Shown piece after piece: positions 1-10,200 of a DNA stretch of 64,000 nucleotides. Both the position numbers and the translations under genes were made by a program. The DNA lies in assembly GCF_027912535.1 (NCBI RefSeq), contig NZ_CP115465.1, positions 2,522,001 through 2,586,000 of the forward strand, given 5' to 3'. Below the pieces are notes generated by a model, which saw only the letters and a list, made by a program, of their open reading frames with translations, searched no databases and was not told the origin of the DNA. Each line of letters starts with the position of its first letter. Within the stretch, counting starts at the first letter, position 1. Source of the stretch: Brevundimonas sp. NIBR11. Its GTDB lineage: Bacteria > Pseudomonadota > Alphaproteobacteria > Caulobacterales > Caulobacteraceae.

Positions 1-250
1 TGCGGCCCCGGATGCAGCGAACCAGCTTGTCCTGGGCGAAGGGCGGCAGCTGATAGTGCAGGCCCCGCAGCGTGCCGGCGTCTTTCGACAGGGACTGGTT
101 GTCCTGGATGAACGACATCCCCACGCCCAGCGGCTCCAGCTCGGACTGGGTGTAGGTTTCCATGAAATAGCCGCGCGCGTCCTCGAACGCCCGGGGCTGG
201 ATGATCCGCACATCCGGGATCGCGGTTTCGGTCACCTCGAATTTGGCCAC
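1..250 (-). CDS. rfbC: dTDP-4-dehydrorhamnose 3,5-epimerase, N-terminal part
   Basis: This is the first 83 codons of a minus-strand gene cut by the window edge. The translation begins with a GTG codon at 250 and contains the family hallmarks FEDARGYFMETY and FIQDNQSLS followed by GTLRGLHYQ, which belong to the cupin-fold RmlC/RfbC epimerases. RfbC converts dTDP-4-keto-6-deoxyglucose to dTDP-4-keto-L-rhamnose in the cytoplasm. An AGGAGA ribosome site lies just upstream of the GTG (plus strand 254-260), which supports the start. It is divergent from gmd and opens a nucleotide-sugar region. The C-terminal catalytic part is not visible. Confidence 0.93.
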   Translation of the reverse strand, partial: MAKFEVTETAIPDVRIIQPRAFEDARGYFMETYTQSELEPLGVGMSFIQDNQSLSKDAGTLRGLHYQLPPFAQDKLVRCIRGR

Positions 251-1427
<1,177 letters not shown>

Positions 1428-1449
1428 TCCCAGGTCCGGGTCGCGGGAC

Positions 1450-2415
1450 ATGGCGACGATGAAACGGATCATGGTCACCGGCGCCTCCGGGTTCGTCGGC
1501 CGACGGCTGACGCCGTTGCTGGCGGCCCTGCCCGGCGTGGAGGCCATGGCCCCCCTGGGCGGCCCCGACCTGCCCGCCGGACAGACGGTCGACATTCTCG
1601 ACGCCACGGCGGTCGAACAGACCCTGCGCGACTTCGCCCCGACCGACATCGTCCATCTGGCGGCCGCCTCTTCGGTGGCCGGGGCCGGTCAGACGCCCGA
1701 GACGGCCTGGGACGTCAATCTGATCGGGGTGCGCAATCTGGCCGCCGCCGCACGCCGGCTGGATGATCCCGTCCGCTTCCTGTTCGCCTCGACGGGCGAG
1801 GTCTATGGCCGCGCCTTCCTCGACGGCCCGGTTTCCGAAGACACCCCGCCCCAACCGGCCTCCACCTATGCCCGCACCAAGCTCGCCGCCGAACACCTGC
1901 TGGAGGACCTGTCGGGCGACCGACTGAAGGTCACCGTGCTGCGGCTGTTCAACCATACAGGGCCAGGCCAGGACACGCGGTTCGTGGTTCCCGCCTTCGC
2001 CGCCCAGATCGCCGCCATCGAGGCGGGTGCCGAGCCGACCGGGGTCGTCCGCGTCGGTAATCTGGAGGCTCGTCGGGACTTTTCCGATGTCGAAGACATC
2101 CTCGCTGCCTATGAGGCCGTCGTGCGCGACGACGCCGAGGGGCCGGCCTTCGCGCGCTACAACGTCGGCTCGGGCCAGGTGCGAACTATCCGCAGCATCC
2201 TCGACCTCTTGATCGATCAGGCCCGCCGTCCGGTGACGGTGGAGGAGGACCCCGCCCGCCTGCGTCCATCGGAGATCGCGGTGGCCGGAGGCGTCTTCGA
2301 CCGTTTCGCGCGCCGCTACGGCTGGTCGGCCTCCACCCCGTTCGAGCGGACCGTAACCTCGGTGCTGGACGATCAGCGGGCCTCAATCGGTCCCGCGTCT
2401 CCCGCCGGGACGTGA
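1450..2415 (+). CDS. rmd: NAD(P)-dependent epimerase/reductase, probable GDP-6-deoxy-D-mannose reductase
   Basis: This 321-aa short-chain dehydrogenase has the nucleotide-binding motif GASGFVG at residues 11-17 and the catalytic Y140-x3-K144 pair, preceded by the STGEVYG segment typical of sugar-nucleotide epimerases/reductases. Directly downstream of gmd, the expected role is reduction of the 4-keto group of GDP-4-keto-6-deoxymannose to GDP-D-rhamnose. The RDFSDVEDI motif matches the same superfamily. Which 4-keto reductase or epimerase it is cannot be settled from motifs alone; GDP-fucose synthase or perosamine-related roles are less likely because those have other signatures or need a transaminase. 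An in-frame ATG three codons downstream is possible. Confidence 0.8.
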   Translation: MATMKRIMVTGASGFVGRRLTPLLAALPGVEAMAPLGGPDLPAGQTVDILDATAVEQTLRDFAPTDIVHLAAASSVAGAGQTPETAWDVNLIGVRNLAAAARRLDDPVRFLFASTGEVYGRAFLDGPVSEDTPPQPASTYARTKLAAEHLLEDLSGDRLKVTVLRLFNHTGPGQDTRFVVPAFAAQIAAIEAGAEPTGVVRVGNLEARRDFSDVEDILAAYEAVVRDDAEGPAFARYNVGSGQVRTIRSILDLLIDQARRPVTVEEDPARLRPSEIAVAGGVFDRFARRYGWSASTPFERTVTSVLDDQRASIGPASPAGT

Positions 2416-2547
2416 GAGCCCCGGTTCCGAACACGGACGGCCCGGAAAAACACCGGAAAACATTGCCGTTAGTCCGGGTCTGGGGCAATCAGGACGCTGT
2501 CGGGGCTCGATGGGAACGGGACCCCACCGCACACAGCCGAGGCGTGG

Positions 2548-4353
2548 ATGAACCGTGGTAAACTAGGCGGCCGGGCCCTGGTGAGGCGCATTGTCAGTCG
2601 CTCCGGCGTCGGACAGTTGATCTCCGCCGGCCAGTCGCCCGCGACGCTGCGTCAGCTGGCCGACCAGGCCCGTACACGCCGCGACTGGAACCAGGCCGTC
2701 TTCTACCGCCGCCTTCTGTGCGAGAAGGAAGACCATCGCGGCGGCAACTGGATCCAGTACGGCCACGCCCTGAAGGAAGCCGGCTTCCATGCCCGGGCCG
2801 AGCAAGCCTATCTGCACGCCCGCGAGCTCCTGCCCGACAACGCCGACCTGTGCCTTCAGCTCGGCCACCTGGCCAAGATCAGGGGCCGGTTCCAGGACGC
2901 GCGGATGTGGTTCGAAAGGGCGCTCGAGCTGAAGCACGACCGGGTCGACGAGATCGCTTTCGAGCTCAGCTTGGTCAAGAAGGTCGACACCGGCGTCGTC
3001 TATCGCGAGAGCGCCGTACGCTCCGACCCCGTGCCCTTCCGCGTCTTCCTGTCGGCGCCGGGCGGCGGCTTCACCGAGAGCAATCGCGCGGCCATGACCG
3101 CCGGCCTCGGCCACGGCGACTATTCCTACGCCTTCGCCATGCGCGGCTTCGTCGACGCGCTGGAGGCCCTCGGCGTCGATCACCTCGTGATCAAACACCC
3201 CGAATACATTTCCGACATCCGCGAACGGTCCAACGCGGCCGTGAACATCCATCTCAGCTTCTACCCGCCCGAGCGGATGCGGCTGCTGAAAGGCGCGTAC
3301 AACGTCAACTGCTTCGCCTGGGAGTTCGACCGCCTGCGTCTGGTGGGCGAGGTCCTGTCCGCGCACGCCTTCGCCGATCAGGCCACCATGCTGGATCTGG
3401 CGGACGAGCTGTGGATGCCCTCGGCCCACGGCGTCGCCTCCGTCGCTCCGGCGCTCACCAAACCGATCAAGGTCGTGCCCGCCCCGGTCCTCAAGGACCT
3501 CGTGGACGCGCCCCGTCAGGGCCGCGTGAAGCCGCGCGATCTGGAGAAGGGGCTGCGCGCCCTGTCCGACGTCGCCTGGCAGCCCCTGGCGGTCCTGCCG
3601 CGCATCCAGCCCCAGGTGAACGAGGGCTCGCAGGCGCGTCAGATGCGGCTCCAGTCGGTCCTGGACACCTACGGTTCCGAGGATCGCACGCCGATCTTCG
3701 TCACCATCTTCAACGCCCACGACTACCGCAAACAGATCAAGCCCATGCTCGAGGGCTTCCTGAAGTTTTCGCGCAGCCATCCGGGCGCGATCCTCCTGTG
3801 CAAGATGACGACCGTCGACAAACACGCCACCGTCAACGAGATCCTGCTTCGCGAACAGCTGATAGAGGCCGACACCCTCCTGCCGCCGATGATCAGCGAG
3901 CGGGTATGGATCACGCGTCAGGTGCTGACCCGCCCGGAGATGAACGCTTTGTTCGACGTCGCCGACCACTATGTCTGCACCTCCCACGCCGAGGGGCAGA
4001 ACCTGCCCCTGATCGAGGCCATGGGCCGCGGCGTTGTGCCGGTCTCGGTCGCCGGCACGGCCATGGACGAATACATCAGTGAAGACACGGCCGTGGTCGT
4101 CGAGACCGAGCGCCGTCCGTTCAGTCCGCGCCTGACCGCCCGCTACGGCCTCTATGGGCTGGAGACCTACTTCACCTCCGCCGACCGCGTGCAGCGCGCC
4201 CTGAACCGCGCCGTGGATCTCAGCGACGAGGACTACGCCGCCCGCTCGGCCGCCGCCTGGGCGATGGTCAAGAGCCACTACGGTCTGGAGCGCTTCAAGG
4301 CGGCGTTCGACGAGCTGACCGCCAAACTCCTCTCGCCTGCCAAGGAGGCCTGA
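2548..4353 (+). CDS. Glycosyltransferase with N-terminal TPR-like region (GT4 type)
   Basis: The 601-aa protein has two parts. Residues about 40-140 look like tetratricopeptide helices (for example YGHALKEAGFHARAEQAYLHA and LGHLAKIRGRFQDARMWFERAL). The C-terminal half, about 220-595, resembles GT-B glycosyltransferases and carries the E-x7-E motif in EGQNLPLIEAMGRG, which binds the nucleotide sugar. It lies 132 bp after rmd, and the next glycosyltransferase starts two bases after its stop, so the two are likely cotranscribed. GDP-D-rhamnose is the suggested donor from context only. There is no signal peptide or membrane segment, so a cytoplasmic enzyme is expected. Confidence 0.82.
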   Translation: MNRGKLGGRALVRRIVSRSGVGQLISAGQSPATLRQLADQARTRRDWNQAVFYRRLLCEKEDHRGGNWIQYGHALKEAGFHARAEQAYLHARELLPDNADLCLQLGHLAKIRGRFQDARMWFERALELKHDRVDEIAFELSLVKKVDTGVVYRESAVRSDPVPFRVFLSAPGGGFTESNRAAMTAGLGHGDYSYAFAMRGFVDALEALGVDHLVIKHPEYISDIRERSNAAVNIHLSFYPPERMRLLKGAYNVNCFAWEFDRLRLVGEVLSAHAFADQATMLDLADELWMPSAHGVASVAPALTKPIKVVPAPVLKDLVDAPRQGRVKPRDLEKGLRALSDVAWQPLAVLPRIQPQVNEGSQARQMRLQSVLDTYGSEDRTPIFVTIFNAHDYRKQIKPMLEGFLKFSRSHPGAILLCKMTTVDKHATVNEILLREQLIEADTLLPPMISERVWITRQVLTRPEMNALFDVADHYVCTSHAEGQNLPLIEAMGRGVVPVSVAGTAMDEYISEDTAVVVETERRPFSPRLTARYGLYGLETYFTSADRVQRALNRAVDLSDEDYAARSAAAWAMVKSHYGLERFKAAFDELTAKLLSPAKEA

Positions 4354-4355
4354 TC

Positions 4356-5471
4356 GTGCGCAAGGCCTATCTTGAAGTCGGGGCGATGTTCGAGGACTCG
4401 TGGACAGGCATCGCCACCGTCATCGCCTCCATCGCCGCCCGCGCGATGGAGGACAAGGAGATCGACTGGTCGTTCTGCTACGAGACCCTCGACCTGCCGC
4501 GCGAGCGGGTCCAGCAGATGCTCGACCAGCGTTCGGGCCTGGGGGGCCTCGGCCTCCTCGGCTCACGCATCTGGCAGGCCACCGAGATCGCGCCCGACGT
4601 CGCCGCCCAGGCGACCTGCGTCTACCCGAACGTCAAGCCGATGCGGCGCTTCTTCGGCCGCGAGGCCTCGGTGGTCTACGACCTCAGCACCCTGCTGACG
4701 CCCCAGTTCCACGCCGCCGCCAACATCGGCCATTTCGCCGACCACATTCGCGGCGACCTGGAGACCTCCGACCACATCTTCTGCATCTCCGAGGCGACGA
4801 AGTCGGACGTGAAGGCCTATTTCGGCGTGACTGAAGAGAAGCTGTCCCTGATCCAGATGGGAGTCGCCTTCGATCCCGTCGACGTCACCGCCGGCCTCCT
4901 GACCCTGACCGGGCAGACACCCGAGCCCTATGTCGCCATCGTCGGCACCCTGGAGCCGCGCAAGAACGGCAGTCTCGTCTTCGACTATCTGATCCAGAAC
5001 CCGGCCTTCGCCTCCCGCTACCGCATCGTCTTCATCGGCCGTGACGGTTGGCTGGAAGAAAAGGAGCGGCTGCTCGAACGGCTCCAGGACAGCGGCGTCG
5101 GGCCCGACCGCGTCATGTTCACCGGCTATGTCAGCGACGCCGAGAAGCTGGCCCTGATGCTGAACAGCGCCTTCTGCATCTACCCGTCCCTGTTCGAGGG
5201 CTACGGCCTCCCGGTGCTCGAAGCCGCCGCCTTGGGCAAGGTCACGGTCTGCTCCAACAGCTCCAGCATGCCCGAGGTCGCACCCGAGGCCTGCGTCTTC
5301 TTCAATCCGCTGGACGTCTTCGAGTTCGGACAGGCGATCCGCATCGCCGATCTGCGCGCCTCCCTGACGCGGTCCGCAGGACAGTCTCTGGCGGACGTCA
5401 TGGACCGCGCCGCGCCGCTGAGCTGGGACGCCTGCTACGCCCCCATCGCCGACTGGGTGAAACAAGGATGA
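4356..5471 (+). CDS. Glycosyltransferase family 4/1 protein
   Basis: The 371-aa GT-B type glycosyltransferase starts at a GTG two bases after the preceding stop. The C-terminal domain shows the retaining GT4 pattern: GTLEPRKNG near the start of the donor domain, VMFTGYVSDAEKLAL, then FEGYGLPVLEAAALGK with the E-x7-E motif. It probably transfers a sugar, perhaps rhamnose or mannose, onto a lipid-linked or polysaccharide acceptor. The stop overlaps the next start (ATGA at 5468-5471), indicating translational coupling to the small downstream protein. The acceptor cannot be told from sequence. Confidence 0.87.
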   Translation: MRKAYLEVGAMFEDSWTGIATVIASIAARAMEDKEIDWSFCYETLDLPRERVQQMLDQRSGLGGLGLLGSRIWQATEIAPDVAAQATCVYPNVKPMRRFFGREASVVYDLSTLLTPQFHAAANIGHFADHIRGDLETSDHIFCISEATKSDVKAYFGVTEEKLSLIQMGVAFDPVDVTAGLLTLTGQTPEPYVAIVGTLEPRKNGSLVFDYLIQNPAFASRYRIVFIGRDGWLEEKERLLERLQDSGVGPDRVMFTGYVSDAEKLALMLNSAFCIYPSLFEGYGLPVLEAAALGKVTVCSNSSSMPEVAPEACVFFNPLDVFEFGQAIRIADLRASLTRSAGQSLADVMDRAAPLSWDACYAPIADWVKQG

Positions 5472-6139
5472 TCCGGTCCGACCTCGTGGAATACGGAGCC
5501 GTCACGACGCTCCATATCGAAAGCCGCACCGGCCTCATCACCGGCTACGCCACCCCGCGCATCGGTCCCAGGCCTGCGGCCCTGTCGCTGACGACGGGCG
5601 ACACCACCATCGCCGTCGTCCGGGCCAGCCGCTATTCGCAGACCGCCGCCGAGGCCGGCATCCGCGCCGGCTGGTGCGGGTTCGAGCTGCCGGGTCTGGC
5701 CCAGGCCTTCGCCCTCGGCTCGGACGTCGCCATCAACTGCGTCGCCACCGGCAAGGTGCTGGAGCGCCTCGCCTTCAGTCCAGACGTCTTCGAGGCGGTC
5801 AGCCCGCCCAGCCAGCCGCTGAGCGCGGCCGAGGTCTTCTTCGCCGGGAGCCTGGGCGAGCGCTGCTCGGACCTCGAACAGGTCATGCCCTTCGCCATCG
5901 ACCACCGCAACCGGCACGGCGCCCGCTCCTTCATGGAGGCGACCTACCAGATGCTGCTGGACCGCCTGCCCGACACGGTCGCCTACAAGCAGTACGAGGG
6001 GGTTGTCACGACCGACGCCGGCCTGATCGAGTTCCTCGACGATATCACCGCCAGCGACGAATACGCCCGCTACCCGCTGCGCGTCATGCCAGGCCCTTTC
6101 CACCCAGCCTTCCGTTACGACCGGGGCCTGCTGGGCTGA
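5468..6139 (+). CDS. Uncharacterised protein with C-terminal DUF4214-like segment
   Basis: The ATG at 5468 overlaps the upstream glycosyltransferase stop and gives 223 aa. I do not recognise the first 130 residues, which look beta-rich with no signal peptide. Residues about 155-205 run MLLDRLPDTVAYKQ then LDDITASDEYARY, which follows the pattern of DUF4214 domains (hydrophobic-x-DR-xPD, a helix, then a SxEF/SDEY motif). The same pattern recurs in the next gene and in the RTX protease. The tight coupling suggests a role in building or attaching the glycan, but that is inference. A hairpin at 6140-6160 follows. Confidence 0.7.
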   Translation: MIRSDLVEYGAVTTLHIESRTGLITGYATPRIGPRPAALSLTTGDTTIAVVRASRYSQTAAEAGIRAGWCGFELPGLAQAFALGSDVAINCVATGKVLERLAFSPDVFEAVSPPSQPLSAAEVFFAGSLGERCSDLEQVMPFAIDHRNRHGARSFMEATYQMLLDRLPDTVAYKQYEGVVTTDAGLIEFLDDITASDEYARYPLRVMPGPFHPAFRYDRGLLG

Positions 6140-6160
6140 GGCGACGGTCTGACCGTCGCC
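6140..6160 (+). terminator. Hairpin after the glycosyltransferase operon
   Basis: The sequence GGCGACGGTC-T-GACCGTCGCC is a near-perfect inverted repeat starting at the last stop base. In RNA it would give an 8-bp stem with a 5-nt loop. No clear U-run follows, so it may attenuate rather than end transcription before the methyltransferase gene. Confidence 0.5.
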
Positions 6161-6197
6161 CTCAACCCTCGCGCCCACGTCCCATCAGGAGTCACCC

Positions 6198-7178
6198 ATG
6201 TCCCAAGGTTTGACGCGCGACGAAGTCGCTGAGGGCTATCGCCTCTTCCTGCGTCGCGAACCTGAGTCGGAAGACGCCATCAACGGCGCGATCGAGAAAT
6301 ATGCAGACGTCGGAGCCTACTGGCGCGGCCTGTTGAGCAGCGACGAGTTCCAGCGAGGCTGGAGCCGGTCCGGCGAGGCCAACCAGTACATCATGGAAAC
6401 GATGTCCAAAGCCTTCTGGGCCCTGCCGGCCACCATCGAGCACGAGGTGTCGGCTGACCGCATGGACCAGCTCGTGGCGCGCATCAGCGAACAATGGACG
6501 GCTCTGGGCGAGGTCGAGCCCCATTACTCCGTCCTGACGCACGAGGACTTCCGCGCCGAAAAGATGGACGAGGAGAACATTCGACGGTTCCGCGAGACCG
6601 GCCGGACGGCCGCCTCCATCATCGAGACCTTTGAGAAGCGGTCGGGCCATGACCCGCACAGCGGCGTCTGCCTGGAACTGGGCTGCGGCGTGGGTCGGAT
6701 CACCCGCTTCCTGGCCGAGCGTTTCGATCAGATCATCGCCGTCGATATCTCGGCCGGCAATCTTCGTCTGTGTACGGAGTATATGCAGGAAGAGGGCGTG
6801 ACCAACGTCACGACCGTCCACATCTCAGGTCTGGCCGAACTCGAAGCCCTGCCTGAGATCGACTTTTTCTATTCGATTATCGTGCTTCAACATAACTCGC
6901 CCCCCATCCAGAAGGCGATCCTGCGAACTCTTCTGTCCAAGATTCGTCCGGGCGGCGGCGTGCTGTTCCAGATTCCGACCGACATCCCCGGCTATCACTT
7001 CTCGGCCGATGTCTATCTGAACTCCGCTGAGCCGGAGATGGAGATGCACGCCCTGCCGAAGCCCGTGGTCCTGCAACTCCTTAGCGAGGCCGGTCTGGTC
7101 CTCAGCGACATCGCGCCGGACGGCTTCATCGGCGAGTTCGGCTCCAACACCTTCTACGCGGTGAAGCCCTCGGCCTGA
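6198..7178 (+). CDS. SAM-dependent methyltransferase with N-terminal DUF4214-like segment
   Basis: The 326-aa protein starts behind a good AGGAG site. Residues about 4-60 (YRLFLRREPESED then LLSSDEFQRGW) follow the DUF4214 pattern. Residues about 150-300 form a class I methyltransferase fold: motif I is CLELGCGVGRITRFL, the acidic end of strand 2 is IIAVDIS, and IIVLQHNSPP and LLSKIRPGGGVLFQIP follow. The substrate may be a glycan terminus or a sugar nucleotide, judged only from its neighbours. Codon choice is less GC-extreme than adjacent genes (for example around 6840-6900), hinting at separate ancestry. It converges on the RTX protease gene. Confidence 0.82.
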   Translation: MSQGLTRDEVAEGYRLFLRREPESEDAINGAIEKYADVGAYWRGLLSSDEFQRGWSRSGEANQYIMETMSKAFWALPATIEHEVSADRMDQLVARISEQWTALGEVEPHYSVLTHEDFRAEKMDEENIRRFRETGRTAASIIETFEKRSGHDPHSGVCLELGCGVGRITRFLAERFDQIIAVDISAGNLRLCTEYMQEEGVTNVTTVHISGLAELEALPEIDFFYSIIVLQHNSPPIQKAILRTLLSKIRPGGGVLFQIPTDIPGYHFSADVYLNSAEPEMEMHALPKPVVLQLLSEAGLVLSDIAPDGFIGEFGSNTFYAVKPSA

Positions 7179-7183
7179 GCCAG

Positions 7184-7216
7184 CGACGCGACCGCCCGAT
7201 CGGGGCGGTCGCGTCG
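7184..7216. terminator. Bidirectional terminator hairpin
   Basis: A perfect 14-bp inverted repeat (CGACGCGACCGCCC at 7184-7197 paired with 7203-7216) with a 5-nt loop lies between the convergent methyltransferase and RTX protease genes. Its position and strength fit a shared transcription terminator. Confidence 0.75.
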
Positions 7217-7221
7217 ACCTT

Positions 7222-10200
7222 CTAGTGCCAGAAGTGCAGGTCCGGGTTCGGCGAGTGCCCGGGCTGGCCCATGTCGTGAGCCCCGCGCAGGATGTCGTCG
7301 TCCAGCGGCGTGGCCCAGCGATGGCCCACCGTCACCGCCTCGGGCGCATCGGCGAACAGGATGTCGCCGAACTGGATGTCGGCCAGCGGCTGGTCGTCGT
7401 TGGACGGGATCACCACGAAGCCGTCGTCGATCAGCGGCAGGACCAGGGCGTCCCCGGCCTTGCCGGCGTCCACCAGATGATCGTCGAAGATCAGCGGCGA
7501 GACCGGCGCGTCCGTCGGCTTGCCGGCGTCCGCCACGTGATGGTCGGCGATCGTCGGCAGCACCAGCGCCCCGTCCCCCTTGCCGTCGTCCTCGGCCAGC
7601 GGCGACGCCGGAGCGCCGGCGAACCGGATCCCGCCCCACCACTGCGAAGCGGTCAGGTTGATGTGCTCGGCGCTCTCGGAGAAGGTCAGCAGCATCTGGG
7701 CGCGGCTGGTTCCCGAGTTCAGGGCCGCGGTCCAGGTGGCCAGGCCGCTCGGATCGGGCTCGCGGTTGAGACAGAACTGATACATCTGGCGGATGAACTG
7801 CTCGTTGCTCACCGTGCCGTAACGCTGCTGGAACTCCGCCGCCGAGGCGAAGGCCGCCGCGATGTCCAGAACCGACATCCCGCCCTTCAGATTGGCGGTC
7901 CAGGTCGCCAGTCCGCCGACGTCCGGCGCGCGGTCGAAGGTCGCGTCATACAGCCGCGCGATGGTCAGGGCGGCTTCGTCGGCGACCCACAGGCCCTGGT
8001 TCAGGGTGGGCTGCATCAGGTCGCGATGCTCCTGGCTCTCCGAGAAGATCATCAACATCTCGGCCCGCGTCGTCCCCGAGTTCAGGCGCGCGGTCCAGTC
8101 GGAAATCCCCTGGGGGTCGCCGTTGCGGTTCAGGCAGAAGCGGTACATCTGCTCGATAAAGGCCTGGTTGTTCAGCGCGCCGTAGCGGTCCTGGAACTCC
8201 TGGGAGCTCAGGAAGGCCTGCGACAGGGACAACAGGGTCTCGCCCCGCTCCAGCCGGTCCAGCAGCCCTTCCAGACCACCCGGATCGCCGCCCCGATCCA
8301 AGGCCGCATCGTACAGGCGCATCACCTGGGCCGCCTGGGAGTTGACGTCGAACGTCAGGGTGCCGTCGATGAAGGTGAGGTTCTCGACCGAGGTCAGGGT
8401 GTCCGTCCCCTCGCCGTTGCCCGACACGGTCGTCGAATTGGCCGTGTACTGACGACGCGCGCCGCTGTAGGTCGCCGCGTCGACGCCGTCCCCGCCGTTC
8501 AGCGTATCGTTGCCCGCGCCGCCCGTCAGGGTGTCGGCCGCGTCGCCGCCGATCAAAGTATCGTTGCCGGCGTCGCCGAACAGGTTCGAGCCGACCAGGG
8601 TCAGCGGCACGACCGCGTGATTGGTCACCGAGACGTGCAGCGTGTAGGTGCCGCCGGCCGCCGGGGACAGCGAGGGGAAGGCCACCCCGCCGGGCTGGTC
8701 GTATTGGCCCACCACCACATAATAGACCCCTGCCGTCGTGGCGGTGAAGGTGAGGGCCGAGTCGGTGTCCCTGCCGCCGTCCGTGTTGGAGTCGTCATTG
8801 GTCGCGGCCTCGACCCCGCCCGGGCCGATGAGGCGCAGCGTCGTGTCGAAGGAGCCGTTGTCGATATCCAGGGTGATCGTCTGACCGGCCGCCACGGTGA
8901 AGGCGTAGTACTCCAGCCCGCCGTGCGTCGTCGCATTGACCGTGGCGTGCGGAATGGTGGTCGAGTTGCCCACGTCCGGCCGGCCCAGAAGGTCGAAGGC
9001 GTTGTCCAGCGAGATGGCGGTGGTGGTCGAGGCGTTCGCGGTCCCCCGCGCCTTCACCACGTCGGGAGCGCCGCCCATCTGCTCGCCGGCGCCGGCCCGG
9101 ATCGTGTCGTCTCCGGCGCCGCCGCGGATGGTGTCGGCGCCGCCGTTTCCGTCCAGTCGGTCGTTGCCCGCGCTGCCGGTGATGGTGTCGCCGAAGGTGC
9201 TGCCGATCACCCACTCGATGCCGGTCAGGGTATCGTCACCCGCACCGCCGCTGGCCACGCCGCTGGTCAGGTTGACGGTCACGCCGCCGATGGCGTCGGC
9301 ATAGGAGGCCTGGTCGAATCCGGCGCCGCCATTGATCGTGTCGTTGCCCAGACCGCCGATGATGAAGTCGTCGCCGTCCCCGCCCGAGATGTTGTCGTTG
9401 CCGAGGCCGCCGTTCAGGGTGTCGTTGCCGCCCAGACCCGACAGCACGTCGTTGCCGCCCAGGCCGTTCAGGGTATCGCCCAGCGCGGTGCCGGTCATGG
9501 TGTTGTCGGTGACGTCGCCGCTGATGTTCAGGGCGCCGGTGAAGGCCGTCGCGATCGTCTGGTCGGCGAAGCGAAGGAACTCGACGTTCGAGATGGTGTC
9601 GGTCCCGTCCGGGCCGGTCACGGTCGCGGTCTGGCCATTGTAGGTGATCGTGTACTGCGAGCGGTTGCCGCTGAAGACGACGGTGTCGGACCCCAGGCCG
9701 CCGTCGATCCGGTCGTTGCCCAACCCGCCCGTCAGGACGTTGTCGACGGCGTTGCCGAAGATGGTGTCCGAGCCCGAGCCGCCGATCGCGTTCTCGATCA
9801 CGGCGCCGATGGCGATCGAGACGTTGCCGATGAGGCTACCGACGTTCGAGAAGGCGCCTTGGCGCAGGTCGATGACCTGGGCGGTGTTGTAGCCGGAGAA
9901 GTCGAAGGTGTCGGTCCCGCCGGCGTCCCAGACGGCGAAGATCAGGGCCGTGGTGTTCGAGGTTGCGGTGAACCAGGTCTGGTTCGCATTGGAGTTGAAG
10001 CCGTAGGTGGTGTTGCCGGTCCGCGTCGTCATGTTGGCGCCGTACAGGCGCTGGGCGGCGGCGATGTCGTCAAGGAGCGGGGCGGAGGAATACCGACCGG
10101 CGCCGAAGGCGCCCCCGGTGTTGTTCTCGCTGAAGTAGCTCATCACCGAGTACTGGCGGCTGTCCTCGTAGTAGCTGGCGTGGACCGCATAGGTCAGGGT

